A DNA stretch of 64,000 bases from Haliotis asinina (Eukaryota > Mollusca > Gastropoda > Lepetellida > Haliotidae), in contig NC_090288.1 of the NCBI RefSeq assembly GCF_037392515.1, positions 15,295,969 to 15,359,968 on the forward strand. The letters are read 5' to 3'. The position numbers and the translations under genes were made by a program. Position 1 is the first letter of the stretch. Each line of letters starts with the position of its first letter. The notes under the pieces are model-generated. The model was not told the origin of the DNA. It made no database searches and saw only the letters and a list, made by a program, of their open reading frames with translations. Shown here piece after piece: positions 50,501 through 59,240 of this stretch.

Positions 50501-50692
50501 CATTTCTTATGACGAAATGAATTATGGGTACAGGAAATGTTGCGTTGGTTCCAGGTACGAGTTGTTTTCGGCGTCAACAGTTCCTGTGTGACTCTCAGCA
50601 CGACAAAAGACAACAAAGGAGCGTTAACACCAACAACAGTCAAAGATGCACTGAATCTACACAGTGAGACATTATACGCCATTGTCAGTTAA
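23531..50692 (+). CDS. IARS1: Isoleucyl-tRNA synthetase, cytosolic, complete
   Basis: Class I aminoacyl-tRNA synthetase that charges tRNA-Ile and proofreads mischarged valine; in animals it sits in the cytosolic multi-synthetase complex. The 29 coding exons sum to 3840 bases (1279 residues; vertebrate enzyme about 1262). ATG at 23531 has A at -3 and G at +4; stop TAA 50690-50692. The acceptor nine bases before the ATG implies an upstream noncoding exon. Signature sites: HYGH (HIGH motif) residues 54-57, T-rich editing loop [11 protein letters not shown] around residue 222, GTGVVHQAP and GEDDY around 318-333, KMSKR residues 600-604 at the same position as in vertebrates, and two C-terminal GTLLLENP repeats. 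Exon coordinates are given in the part entries that follow. Every junction keeps frame; no broken exon was found. Introns are full of repeats. Confidence 0.98.
23674..23897 (+). repeat. SINE-B copy in IARS1 intron 1
   Basis: Head CCCGTGAAGATTTGAGTTAG at the left, tail GTGTAAAACTAAACACTC at the right; begins only 28 bases after exon 1. Confidence 0.85.
25258..25470 (-). repeat. SINE-B copy
   Basis: GTGAGTGAGTATAGTGTTACGC, AGCAATATTCCAGCTATATG and GACAATCCAGTGATCA are visible. Confidence 0.85.
25500..25668 (+). repeat. SINE-A copy
   Basis: Degenerate head GGGCTAGTCTAATTGCTAGG, box B-like AGTTCGATTCCC, tail GAATATTGCAAGCAGC...AAAACTCACTCA. Confidence 0.8.
25700..25905 (+). repeat. SINE-B copy, degenerate
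   Basis: TCTTTAGTAACTCATGCTTG, TGGATCATTTGGTTCTGG and CAGCTGGAATATTGCTGAG; three SINEs lie head to tail between 25258 and 25905. Confidence 0.75.
26355..26775. repeat. Tandem array of ~157-171-bp units with a palindromic core
   Basis: Three units start with GGAGCATA-like words near 26361, 26518 and 26687 and share ACATGCTAGGTTCAC and TTTCCATGGAAAC. The latter belongs to the 14-base palindrome GTTTCCATGGAAAC. Layout is like the array at 28735-29880, but the unit sequence differs. Confidence 0.65.
28115..28410. repeat. 29-bp minisatellite, about 10 copies
   Basis: Unit around TTCACATTAAGATGCAACTA + ATGGGGCTG; starts at 28144, 28173, 28202, 28231, 28260 and so on at exact 29-base spacing, with only C/T and end-unit changes. 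Ends about 80 bases before IARS1 exon 5. Confidence 0.9.
28679..28730 (+). repeat. SINE-B head fragment
   Basis: ACCTGTGAAACTCTGAGTTAG followed by CTTTAGTAACCCATGC, then cut off by the modular repeat that begins at about 28733. Confidence 0.7.
28733..29885 (+). repeat. Modular repeat element, six ~173-bp inner units
   Basis: Begins CCCTGGGCATGTAATGCG, CCATCCATCC; then units marked by (C)GGAGCA(C/T)AAC at 28819, 28997, 29154, 29326, 29500 and 29673, each with AAAACTTGGTAGAT-like and TTTCCATGGAAAC-like words; ends CATCTTCTGATGACTCTTGTT near 29875. The same two ends enclose only two units at 39295-39750. Lies in IARS1 intron 5. ORFs inside are chance readings. Confidence 0.8.
30237..30367. mobile_element. 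MITE, family 1, copy 2
   Basis: Terminal inverted repeats TATACTGGACATAATAAGTT and its near mirror AACTATTTTTGTCCAGTATA; 131 bases, no coding capacity. Confidence 0.75.
30525..30716 (+). repeat. SINE-B copy
   Basis: CTTTAGCAACCCATGATTG, GTTGATCACTGGATGGTCTG and AGCAGGAATATTGCTG. Confidence 0.8.
31376..31612 (+). repeat. Two SINE-A copies in tandem, first one truncated
   Basis: A head (31376-31470) reading GTAAAGTATTCTCTCATCATGCC is followed by a second head GGTAGCCTAGTGGTTAAAGTG at 31485 with its body; both carry CAAAGACCTGTG. The second ends near 31612 without a clear ACTC tail. Confidence 0.75.
32990..33160 (-). repeat. SINE-A copy
   Basis: TTTATACCGCTTTTAGCAATA, GACACCAGAAATGGGCTTCA and TAAACAGTAGGCCACCCC; contains a small internal duplication AGCAATATCTC. 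Confidence 0.8.
33799..33873. repeat. Short GGGCC-rich repeat, copy 2
   Basis: Matches 22426-22500 across TTCAAAATTGTAATGGGCC and TGGCCCATGGCCCCTGC. Confidence 0.6.
34244..34468 (+). repeat. SINE-B copy, full length
   Basis: CCAGTGAAGATACGAGTTAG at the left; GTGAAACTAAACTCACTCAC tail at the right, about 100 bases before exon 12. Confidence 0.85.
35447..35590 (-). repeat. SINE-A copy
   Basis: GCCAATTTTAGCAATATTCC, GGGGAATCGGACTCAGG and CTTTAACCACCTGAAT. Confidence 0.75.
35900..36945. repeat. 32-bp minisatellite, interrupted
   Basis: Unit GGCTCCCTATGTGGCYYTGC + ATGGAGCTGTTT; TGCATGGA starts at 36505, 36537, 36569, 36601, 36633, 36657, 36688 and 36720, mostly 32 bases apart. Similar units fill 35900-36080. 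The array is split by the inverted-repeat element at 36084-36480. Long ORFs here are readings of the repeat. Confidence 0.85.
36084..36480. mobile_element. 397-bp TIR element inserted in the minisatellite
   Basis: Left end GGCATGTTCAGAATCGC, right end (reverse complement) GGCATGTTCAGAACCGC; similarity continues inward through GCGCC and CTCCCGCGA. The minisatellite resumes on both sides, which fixes the borders. A clear target duplication is not seen. No known protein inside. Confidence 0.8.
38246..38405. mobile_element. MITE, family 2, copy 1
   Basis: Left TATACTCATGAAAAAACATA + AGGGAAC, right GTGTTCCCTTCTTTGTTTCC + ATCAGTATA; inverted, with ACAAGTGT/ACACTTGT inward. TA ends as for mariner-type MITEs. 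Confidence 0.75.
38588..38742 (+). repeat. SINE-A copy
   Basis: GTGGGCTAGCATATTGGTTT, GATTCAATTCCCCACATC and the tail GCGACATAAAACTAAATTC. Confidence 0.8.
39290..39755 (+). repeat. Modular repeat element, two-unit form
   Basis: CCCCAGCATGTAATGCAC and CCATCCATCC at the start, two GGAGCAYAACT units (39346, 39521), and CATCTTCTGATGACTCTTGT at the end. Compare the six-unit form at 28733-29885. Confidence 0.75.
41215..41600. repeat. Dispersed repeat with TATTTATATAGCGC start
   Basis: After an ATT microsatellite, TATTTATATAGCGCACATATCC, CTCAACTCCCTGGGGAGTAT, CACTAGGCGCACCAAG and CAGCACTTTGTCCAAG. I recall this sequence type as a widely dispersed invertebrate repeat; class not known to me. It lies in IARS1 intron 18. 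Confidence 0.55.
42518..42870. repeat. Pyrimidine-rich ~67-70-bp minisatellite next to exon 20
   Basis: Units such as TTCCCTGAGTATCTCCTCAT + ACCTTAGTATCTCATTGTCTC repeat at about 67-70 bases with shorter TATCTCCTCATCATGCCC sub-units. The array runs up to the acceptor TGTTTCAG of IARS1 exon 20. Confidence 0.7.
45165..45312 (+). repeat. SINE-B copy, partial and diverged
   Basis: GTTGATCACATGATCTCA, GACCGCCACCATATAGGTG and AAATATTGCTGTAGGC. Confidence 0.65.
45889..46042. mobile_element. MITE, family 2, copy 2
   Basis: TATACTGAGGGGAACAAGTA + AGGGAAC at the left; CCTTGTTTGTTTCCTTCAGT + ATA at the right, inverted; 154 bases. Confidence 0.75.
46371..46526. repeat. 26-bp minisatellite, six copies
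   Basis: Unit CTCACAACCATACTTATGCT + GTCTTA repeated at exact 26-base spacing in IARS1 intron 25; ORFs rich in [11 protein letters not shown] peptides are readings of it. Confidence 0.85.
47413..47890. repeat. Direct duplication with telomere-like tract in IARS1 intron 26
   Basis: AATAATCCTAATAACAGAAT near 47413 recurs as AATAATCTTAATAAATAGAA near 47828, both followed by GGGGTT and GAACTCTT. Between them lies AACCCTAACCCTAAACC at about 47777. Confidence 0.55.
49598..49735 (+). repeat. SINE-B copy, shortened
   Basis: GATCTTCAGCAACCCATAC and GGCTTGTCTGGCCCAGAC are kept; the middle is deleted. Confidence 0.7.
50105..50386 (+). repeat. SINE-B copy, long form
   Basis: Has a partial doubling of the head: GCCATAAAAGGCGACTATGC then CTTGTCATAAGAGGCGACTA; tail GGCATAAAACTCAACTCAC. 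Confidence 0.85.
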
Positions 50693-52683
50693 TGTGGATG
50701 TGGATTCTGTGTTGGATACAGAAACATACTGGAGAATTTGATGGATTCCCTAATTTAATTTATGATATTGTTACTCAGACAATTACTACAGCTGTCATTA
50801 ATTTGTGCCTTTTTAATTTGACATCATTAAATGCTCATATTGTCCATTTTCTGAATGACTGAACAGGCACATCATAAAAACTATACACCATTATGGATGG
50901 AGGTTTGGTTTCGGTTCCGAGACAGTTTGCATATGATTGAAGATGTTTGGGTGGCAAAGTAGTGAAGGTGCATGCCAAATAGAACTACCAGGTTCGATTC
51001 CTCACATGGTCATAGTATGTCAAGCATAGTTTAAAAAGATAATGGAAGTAACCTCTTTGAATATTATAGAGAATTTCATTAACAAAGCCTTAAGCATATT
51101 TTACAAATTTTTCTTTAATTTACCAGTTGAAATGGTTGATTTTGTTGAAAGCGGTTTGAGTCAGTGATCATTTTGCAAAACTTTTGCATATCAAAATCCT
51201 CAAAATGTCTGGGAAAGACACCAGAACAGGTTCAACTTTTGACCCATGTATGGAATCAAACTCAGGTATGCAGTGGAATATGTTAACCACTTCACAACCT
51301 TCAACATTGTGTGAATAGTTGGAAATGTATTTATAACACAAGAGCTCACATTTTCTACTTACGATTGAAGTCTACTTTGTGTGATAGGTTCACTCACGTG
51401 ATGTAGTTTTAAACACCAGTTTTAGTGCTTGCAGCACCCCTCCTTATTCTCTGGCTATAATGCTCTGCAACATGAGATGCTGCAGTGTCGTTTAAATTCT
51501 CAAAAACAACTACCTCAAGGACGCTTCAACAAGAAAAAAATGTACTGTGAAACACATTGTGCAATAAAGAAAAAGGCTTCCAGGTTGGTAGCAAGCCAAT
51601 TTTTCGTTTAAGACCAATAGGTTGCAAAGGTTTATATGAAGTTGAGGCCTTTTTAGCAAAATTCTTTTGAAAGCCCGGTCACTTTCATATGGATTCTATG
51701 CCCCTGGTTTTGGCAAAATCAAATTCTCACTGAGACTGCAGCATGATCATATATCTGATTGCACGGGGTTATTTTAAGTGTGACATGATAGCTGGAAGTG
51801 GGGAGAGTATATTTCTGTGATCACATTAAATTCCTTGTGTATCTATATAGACTGACTGTATTAGATCATTGTAGCAAGTGGAAAAGACTTTAGGTATTTA
51901 TATTTTCATTAGAGCTTCTTCTGATCTATGTCAGTATTTGCCTGAAATGAAAACTTGTTGTTGTATAATTTGCGTAGGTAGTGAATACACAATGCCATTT
52001 CACAGAGGAGTACACACAGAATGTGATGTCACCTAGACAACCAGATCATGGTGGTTGTGTGGATTAGATGGCTGACTATATGTGCAGGTGATTAGGTGCC
52101 TGACTCTGTAAGAGTGGATTCAAATCCTGGATGGGACTCTACCCATCAAGAGTACTAGAATCTGTACTTTACCGAGACACTATAATCCTAGACGTAACAT
52201 GGTGAATATGTCGGTAAAAAACAACTTCACCATTTTGTTTTATGTGAACATGATAATTGGAATCAACGCCAACACACCCTTTCATTTTGAGAGAGTAGAC
52301 AATATGGTGGTCTGGTGATCATTCTGGGTGGTTTGATCCGTGCCTGTGGTCATTGTTCATAATATTAGGCATTCAGTTCATTGATTCACATGTCAAAGAC
52401 ATCTACCTGGACCATTACTGCTGGCACATGAAGAATGTTTTGTTATTTAGCTGATAGATGTTTGTCTCGTTTCCATGAAGAGTAAGAAGTTTCCCATCTG
52501 TAGTTCATAAAGTAAATACTAGACAGATAATGAAAAAAATCAATGCAGTGATGCATCAGGAGAAAAGGAAAGGTTTGCAGATGTCTTGTTTGAATTATGA
52601 TCCCACGTGGATGTTTGTAAGAAAGTGATAAAGGAGTTTGGAAGTCATGATGAGTTGCGTCTTATGATATAAGAGCTGTGGGA
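50693..52683. other. IARS1 3' UTR and gene-free DNA
   Basis: ATTAAA at 50826-50831 and AATAAA at 51563-51568 are candidate polyadenylation signals. A SINE-A head (50948-51030, +) and a SINE-A fragment (51195-51300, -) are present. No exon recognised. Confidence 0.5.
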
Positions 52684-52745
52684 GTGAGTGAGTGAGTTAA
52701 TATTTAACGTCACGTCGGCAGTATTGCAGCCATATGGTGACCAGT
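52684..52745 (-). repeat. SINE-B fragment
   Basis: GTGAGTGAGTGAGTTAATAT, CGGCAGTATTGCAGCCATAT. Confidence 0.7.
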
Positions 52746-52796
52746 TAGAGCTGTAGGAAGTTCTGAGACAGACCTTCTTTATCTGGTGTAATGGGC

Positions 52797-53025
52797 CTGT
52801 GCAGATCCGGGTTAGAATTGGTCTTCAGTAACCCATGCTTGTCGTATGGATCTGGTCGTCAGGTTTGCTACTTGATTTCACACATGTCATCGTATCCCAA
52901 CTGCAGAGATTAATGCTCATGATATTGACCACTGGATTGTTTGGTTCATTACTTACAGACCACAAGCATATATAGCTGGAGTACTGCTAAGTGTGGTGTA
53001 AGACTACAACTAACACACATGCAAT
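52797..53025 (+). repeat. SINE-B copy
   Basis: GTGCAGATCCGGGTTAGAAT, AACCCATGCTTGTCGTATGG, ATATAGCTGGAGTACTGC; inverted relative to the fragment at 52684. Confidence 0.85.
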
Positions 53026-53399
53026 ATAAATATCCTGAGAGGGAATGAACACACGATCAATATTTTCTGACATGAGTGAAAACAAAGTTATTAGTTAATG
53101 TAAGAACATACCTTTGCATAAGAATGGTCTAATGCCATTGTGTGTAAAGACGGGGAAAGTTCTGTGCACAATGTCATGAGTAAGACGACAGAACAGAGGC
53201 AGTCTGCCATGCAGGCGCACAACATGCATTTCGATACTGCATGCAAACTGCAGTCTTCGATTGTCCCTCATAGAAAGTGTGATTTTACATTGGCGCCCAT
53301 ATGCCCACTGCCATGGTTAATGCTCTATCAGAGGCCTCAAGCCATTGGAATGCTGCGAGTTGGCACTCCAGGCCAACATCGCACAACATTTTAACATGG

Positions 53400-53790
53400 G
53401 TCCATTAACTGCTGGTCGTCACCCAGCCACAAGCAGGTTGGAAGACAGACTGCCAACACTGTTGAAACCAGAGTGAGACAGCACCAGCCGACCCGTGCGT
53501 CGACATCTTACTCCAGCAGAATTACGGCCACGTCGACCTTACCAAGACCAGATCTTAACTGAGCACCATCGACTTAAACTTTCAGCATGACAATGCTGGG
53601 TCTCTCAGGTCACCAGACATGAATCCAGTAGTGTGTGTAAGGACGAACTTAGTAGGCTCGATGGGAGGACCTTAGTAGGCATGTTGGTACTAACTTGGTA
53701 GGCATGTTCCACCCTGCAATGTTGCTGAGCTCACACGGGCACTGCAGAATCTGTCGTTTGTGTCACTCCATGCTAAGACGTTTTTAAACT
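53400..53790 (+). mobile_element. Tc1/mariner transposase remnant, internally deleted
   Basis: Fragments of a Tc1-like transposase in order: RHLTPAELRPRRPYQDQILT (53501-), EHHRLKL, then after a deletion and frame change QHDNAG and SPDMNPV, CKDELSRLDG (shifted frame), and NVAELTRALQNLS. These correspond to the end of the HTH region, the DNA-R-P-H Asp region, SPDLNPIE and the C-terminus. Many breaks; certainly inactive. Confidence 0.65.
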
Positions 53791-54799
53791 TGTGTTCGTG
53801 CTGAAGATGGACACACGCAGGTACAGACAGTCCGTTCTGACAGTATCGTTGTCTCGGTCACATTCAGTCACGTGAAAATCTTGTGATAGTGGACACTGGT
53901 CAGAAGTCCGCCACTGTGACTGAATGTTTCAACATACATCTCATGTATTTTACATGTGATTTACTCATGTCGATGCAGTTGGCATTTGAAAATGGAAGTG
54001 TTTTTTCATTTTCTCTCGCTGATATATAAGAGAAACAAAAAGTAATCGAGTGTTTTGATGAAGTGACAGAAAATCGACAAAATATACAAAACAGACAACT
54101 TTGGCATTTATTTTCATTTTTATTTTTTCATCGATATGTCTTTCAGATGTCTTATGTCAAAGCATACTTTGCTAGCATAATTAACTGGGGTTTCAATATT
54201 GTCTTGTGTGATATATGTATATGGGAACATCGACAGCGGGATTTTTACTGTATATTATTACTCTTAATGCAGCTGTTCCTTAAAACCACAATACATCAAT
54301 CACATGTCATGTACAAATACCATCTACCTGTTCTTCCTTCTTCATGGCTTACCAGCGTCGTTGTAACAGGATAACATTCGCGAATCAATATATTCCTAAG
54401 CTTCAAATATCGAGTGATTGTGTTTTACTGTAAGAAATATGATTAAATTAACAAAAAAGAAGAAAAAAAAACAGTAATGAAAACAGAAAATCCGGAAACA
54501 AGAATGTCACAAAGCTTCTACATATTTATGTTCATATCGTCACAATGAACATCGAGTGCGCAGACGTCGGTGAGGGCGACTCTTCCCAACTGCAGTTGTT
54601 ACTCTGGAGTGTGTTGAGGACACAGCAAGAGACATTTATTGACCGGTTGTAAATATAGAGACACCGAGGATTGCCTGACCTGGACATTGGCTTGTAGGCA
54701 AGTATTGTATCTCTTCACTTTGTAACATATACCAAGATTTGTGATATTATCCTTCAAGAAAATGACGCGATTCACCCATTGAATCATTTTAAAGATAAT

Positions 54800-55010
54800 A
54801 GTGATGCGATATACTAGGTTTTGATATAGGGTTACAAAGTAGTGTTGTGATGTACTGGGTTTTGATATAAGGTTACAAAGTAGTGTTGTGATATACATGT
54901 TTTGACATAGGGTTACAAAGTGATACTATCATACACTAGGTTTTGATAGAGGATTACACAGGAGTTATGTGATAGACTGGGTATTGTTTCAGGTTACAAG
55001 GTAGTGATAT
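54800..55010. repeat. 41-bp minisatellite, five copies
   Basis: GGTTTTGATATAGGGTTACA + AAGTAGTGTTGTGATATACT repeats at 54817, 54858, 54899, 54939 and 54980. Confidence 0.8.
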
Positions 55011-55056
55011 GGTATATGCACTTGGACCCGTTTTTCCTCCTCTTATCTAAAACACG

Positions 55057-55064
55057 TATATAAG
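55057..55064 (+). promoter_or_regulatory. TATA-box-like TATATAAG
   Basis: Perfect TATATAAG in gene-free DNA, about 5.2 kb upstream of the GPCR exon. No transcript evidence. Confidence 0.2.
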
Positions 55065-55504
55065 TTTGGCTCAGCTGATGATCAGACAGCAGTGGGAATT
55101 TAACATGCACGTGTTTGGACAGTTAGCGATCAGGATGACCATCATTTGTACAACGCCGTACATGTGTGACCTAAAACCCATGTTCGTGTGTTATTAAAAA
55201 TTATGTACATTTCTTCACAATAGCCAAAAAATATAAAATATGCTCGACTGATTTGCCATAGTCATTGGTCTATGCATTTTGATGTTATAAAGGGATTATT
55301 GACAAACCCCGTACCAGAGCGTCCTTCGCTGACTGGTAACTTAACAACTTATTGTGTATGCAAAACCTTTCTTGTCACTATATGGCCGAAATAATACCGA
55401 GATGATGGTAAATTTAAACTCACTCGCTCATCCATACCTGATGCAACGATGGGGCTCTGATGCCACCAAAACAGCCTTCGTGGATGTTGTCATAGGTACT
55501 CTTG

Positions 55505-55745
55505 ACCCGGGAAGGTCAGGGTTAGAACTGATCTTCAGTAGTCCATGCTTGTCGTAAGAAGCGACTAACGGAATCCGGTGGTCGGGGTAGCTGACTTGGT
55601 CGACACGTGTCATCGGTTTAGAATTGCGTAGAATTTCAAGGCTCTTGCTGTTGATCACTGGCCCAGACTTGATAATTTACAGACCGTCGCCATATAGCTG
55701 GAATATAACTGAGTGCGGCGTAAACCTAAACTCACTCACTAACTC
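55505..55745 (+). repeat. SINE-B copy, full length
   Basis: CCGGGAAGGTCAGGGTTAGA, CATGCTTGTCGTAAGAAGCG, tail GCGTAAACCTAAACTCACTC. Confidence 0.9.
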
Positions 55746-56276
55746 CTGGGGGTTCTGGGCCTGTCACATCTCATACCAGAAATATTCAAACTGAAAAGTA
55801 CAAGAGCATATACATGTATTTCACGTCTAATCTCAAATATGCATTTATTTACATTTGACCACTTTCTAAACAATCTTGAACGGAATGCTATTACAGGTTG
55901 TGGACATTTCGATACATCCTCCTAATTATTTTGGTCGTCCATTTACCAAGGTCACTGAGAATCCATACCTGACAGTGCCACTTTTCACAAATCAAGGTAA
56001 TTATCAGTGATTCCACTGGGGAAAGCTGATATTTAAGTGGGCGAGTTCTGACAGCTAAGGTTGCCCTTTGACAGTACGCGCAATTTGACAAGATTCTTCT
56101 GGTGTCGATCGCTGATTAGTGCGAAAATAGATGGATTCTAACCTCCGAGGGAATTTCTGTCCAGACTTAATACGCCCGGCGAGAGGTAGAGTTCCTTAAT
56201 AACCACCTGAAGTGTTGCAGATTGCTAGACTAATAATCAGTGCACCTTCCTTCGTCATAATTGCTCCACACGAGTG

Positions 56277-56284
56277 TATATAAG
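56277..56284 (+). promoter_or_regulatory. TATA-box-like TATATAAG
   Basis: TATATAAGTGCCCC followed about 30 bases on by CCGCGGATACACACGG in CpG-containing sequence; possible promoter of the downstream GPCR gene 4 kb away. Weak. Confidence 0.25.
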
Positions 56285-56825
56285 TGCCCCAGTCATCCGC
56301 GGATACACACGGTGCATCCGGTGATATAGATTTGCTGCGCTGAAATATACTCTCTTTTTGCAATTTAGGTTTTTCATCCACCCATCCTCTGAAAACGTGC
56401 TTTGAAGCTTTGTACAACAGTACTCAGAACCATGTTGTATAAAGCGACCATCGACTTCCGACTACCGTCAGACCATTTAAAAGTCCGAAATTACGACCCC
56501 TACCCTACTAGCGCTGGGTTTGTGCAAGGGGATTTTTGCATGTAGATCAGAATTATTATTGCAGCGTTTGCTGCATATAATCCTGTGGATCGTATTCCCA
56601 ACACGCGTCCAATAGTGTGAGAAGCCAGGCTTGTCGTGATATCACTCCTACCCAGACAGAAATGCTTAATGCATTTGAGTAACGTAACTGGACACCGACA
56701 TTGACTTCATTTAATACACGCAGAGAGAAGGAAGTTCACAGCCTTAATTATTGTAAGCCTGATCTTGCATTAACGAGGCATATTCCATAAATACTTGACA
56801 CATTATTTCAAGCTGCAACTGTGTT

Positions 56826-57003
56826 GTTATGTGAGTGCGTGAGTGAGTGGGTAAGCATTTTAACTCTGCTTTCCTTATATTCATGCAATGGCGGTGCAGA
56901 GATTATTAGAATAGGTACCACACTTTCTACCCCTGAGTGGAATCGAGCCCGCAAGTCCGCAAGAAAAATGATAGCTTGAACCACAGGGCTACCTTGGTAC
57001 AAT
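56826..57003 (-). repeat. SINE-A copy, degenerate
   Basis: GTGAGTGCGTGAGTGAGTGG at the tail side, CCACAGGGCTACCTTGGTAC at the head side. Confidence 0.65.
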
Positions 57004-57034
57004 GATTACGATGTCATGCTTTTCTGGTTTATTT

Positions 57035-57150
57035 GGTTGGTTTAGTGTTGAACGCCGCACGTAACAATATTCCAGCTATATGGTGGCTGTCTGTAAATGG
57101 CTGAGCCTTAACCATTACAAGGTGGGTTACTGAAGATTAATCGTAACGTG
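57035..57150 (-). repeat. SINE-B partial copy
   Basis: AATATTCCAGCTATATGGTG, GTCTGTAAATGGCTGAGCC, then GGTTACTGAAGATTAATC after a deletion. Confidence 0.75.
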
Positions 57151-57445
57151 TATATTCACGGGATTCATGCTTTGTGAAAAAATACCCACCCCACTAACCT
57201 ACCGGACAAAGGAAAGTTGCCACGTTTCAAGTAAATGAACGCAAGCAGAAATCATTCGCCAACACGCAACATGATCTCAGTAACAACGCATTTGTCCGAA
57301 TACTCCCTACGAATCGTGCATCTTTCATAACGTAAAACACGCAGTCATGGAACCGTGCATGATTGTGGCATAGATACCATGTTGGACAGAGGAAACATGC
57401 AGAGAAAAACTACCACGAAAGTGCCAAGACTTACGCAAGCGGACC

Positions 57446-57690
57446 CGTGAAGATCCGTTGTAGAGTAGGTCTTCAGCAACCCATGCTTGCCATAAAAGGA
57501 GACTATGCTTGTCGTAAGAGGTGACTAACGGGATCGGTTGGTCAGGCTCGTTGATTTGGTTGACACATATCATCGGTTCCCAACTGTACAGATCGATGCA
57601 CATGCTGTTGATTACTGGCTTGTCTGGTGCAGATTCGATTATTAACAGACAACCGCCATATAGCTGGAATATTGCTAAGTGCATCCTCGA
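57446..57690 (+). repeat. SINE-B copy, tail replaced
   Basis: CCCGTGAAGATCCGTTGTAG through AGCTGGAATATTGCTAAGTG; instead of the ACTC tail it runs into the fold-back element at 57706. Confidence 0.85.
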
Positions 57691-57705
57691 TATCTCCAGG
57701 GCATA

Positions 57706-58131
57706 CGTTCCGATAAATCTCCACTATACCCTGGACGCATCTACGGCTCAGTCCGATAAATGTATTACCTTCCTTGGCTGGCTTTTTATCCAATCAGTTG
57801 TCTACGCTGGGATCCAATCACAACTCACTTTCGCTTGTTAAATTAACTAACCGATTAAACCTGGCAAAACAAACCATGAAGAGGTTCTCTGCAAGAGGAA
57901 GGGGGTTTTGCATACATTATTTAAATGTTTCGAATCTATAAATTTGTCAGTATGATTTCCACCAAATTTGAGTCTCACTGCGAGCAAACCTTCGCAATCG
58001 CGACACTGGTTATAACAGCGGCCTAGCAGATTGGCTACTGTGAGAATGCGGAACCAGCAAAGAGAGGTAATAAAATTATCGGGCCTACCCGTAGATACGT
58101 CCAGGGTGTAGTGGAGACTTATCGGAACTTA
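57706..58131. mobile_element. Fold-back element with ~100-bp inverted arms
   Basis: Left arm GTTCCGATAAATCTCCACTA, ACCCTGGACGCATCTACGG, GTATTACCTTCC; the right arm reverse-complemented reads GTTCCGATAAGTCTCCACTA, ACCCTGGACGTATCTACGG, TTATTACCTCTC. The interior has no recognised protein. Confidence 0.8.
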
Positions 58132-58154
58132 TTCATCATCTGCAACCATCAAAC

Positions 58155-58345
58155 AGGCCAGACTCAAGATCGGGAAGATCAAGAGTCACGATACCGGCCG
58201 AAGACCGCTACATCCGGCAGATCCACCTGTGGAACAGATTCATGACAGCCACGTCACCGACGATAGCACTTGACGCGACATCAGCACGAACAGTCTACAG
58301 TAGACGACTAATCGAACGAGGAGGCGTGTTGGTGTGTATGAATGC
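58155..58345 (+). mobile_element. Tc1-like transposase N-terminal (HTH) remnant
   Basis: Open over about 60 codons: RPDSRSGRSRVTIPAEDRYI, RQIHLWNRFMTATSPTIA, TVYSRRLIERGGV. This is the second HTH of Tc1-family transposases with the GRPR-like motif (here GRSR). Starts 24 bases after the fold-back element's right arm. Confidence 0.7.
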
Positions 58346-58694
58346 ACAAGGTGGTCGCAGTCGCTATTGATGATGAGTCCCTTGACTCATTATGTGACTC
58401 TGTGCACTTTTTGAACTCCGACTCTTTTGAATGAATTACAGTAAATGTAAGATCAGCATTACAGTGAATTTTCAGTCAATTTTTGGAAAACGGTTTTTGT
58501 TTGTATATCTCACATACTTCTTTGTTTTCATTTTTTGGGCAAGTGAATTGGTGTGAACTTTCTTTTGTCCGGTAGTTTACATCATAAACGTGCCTTATGA
58601 ATCCATGGCAGCATCAGGTTATATTTGCTGCACACTCAAGGAAGGATAATTACAGGTATCCCCATCGCCAACACATTACTATGGACTCACAAAA

Positions 58695-58941
58695 GGGACA
58701 TTGTCGCGTTGTTGCAATGTCTCTCTAAAACAAGCAAAATAAGGCAAAAATTAAGCAAACAATGCGACATTTCGCCCATTTGTCGCATTGTCGCATTTCG
58801 TGTGTTGAAAAACATTTTATCTATTCATCCAAAGGGTGACACGCGACATAGCGACAATTTTCAAGGTCAAAATATGTCGCATTGTCGCGCTTTGGTGAAT
58901 TTTGCCTCATATGTGAGAGGGCGACAAGGCGACAATGTCCC
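58695..58941. mobile_element. 247-bp MITE built from GCGACA/TGTCGC words
   Basis: Ends GGGACATTGTCGCGTTGTTG and (reverse complement of right end) GGGACATTGTCGCCTTGTCG. Inside, TGTCGC or GCGACA occurs repeatedly, making nested palindromes. Flanks CTCACA/CTCAGA could be a worn target duplication. Confidence 0.7.
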
Positions 58942-59149
58942 TTCTCAGATTCCATACATCACAGAAACATTTAAGTCCCTGTCACAAACAGTACTTTTGA
59001 GTGATGTTCAGTTGAACCCATTTCAGACGGACCCCGTAAAGGTTTACTGGTAAATGTATATGTTATAACTCACTGTATTTATTATTGACTATTGATCTAC
59101 TGATATACATACATGAATAAATTTTCAATATACATCGTTACCACCTAAG

Positions 59150-59240
59150 CGCGCTTGATCCATTTAACCGGACACCTCGCTATCCTGACGATTCCCGAGT
59201 GTAACCAAAATCGTCCGTATAAACGAGGTTCGACTGTATT
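59150..59240 (-). mobile_element. pogo/Tigger-like terminal inverted repeat (one end)
   Basis: Reverse complement begins TA CAGTCGAACCTCGTTTATAC, the usual style of pogo/Tigger element ends next to a TA target. The partner end was not identified. Confidence 0.45.

Larger units (their letters stand above)
47201..50692 (+). other. IARS1: IARS1 exons 26-29: C-terminal appended repeats
   Basis: Coding exons 47201-47362, 48608-48856, 49143-49430 and 50555-50692. The animal-type extension holds two related units, each with GTLLLENP (residues about 1117 and 1214) followed about 22 residues later by a FGV-x-x-x-x-V strand motif ([12 protein letters not shown] and [11 protein letters not shown]). In the family this part serves assembly in the multi-synthetase complex and tRNA binding. 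Confidence 0.9.

Noticed and set aside
58625..59053. 142-codon ORF
   Set aside because: It spans the TGTCGC MITE; no known protein.
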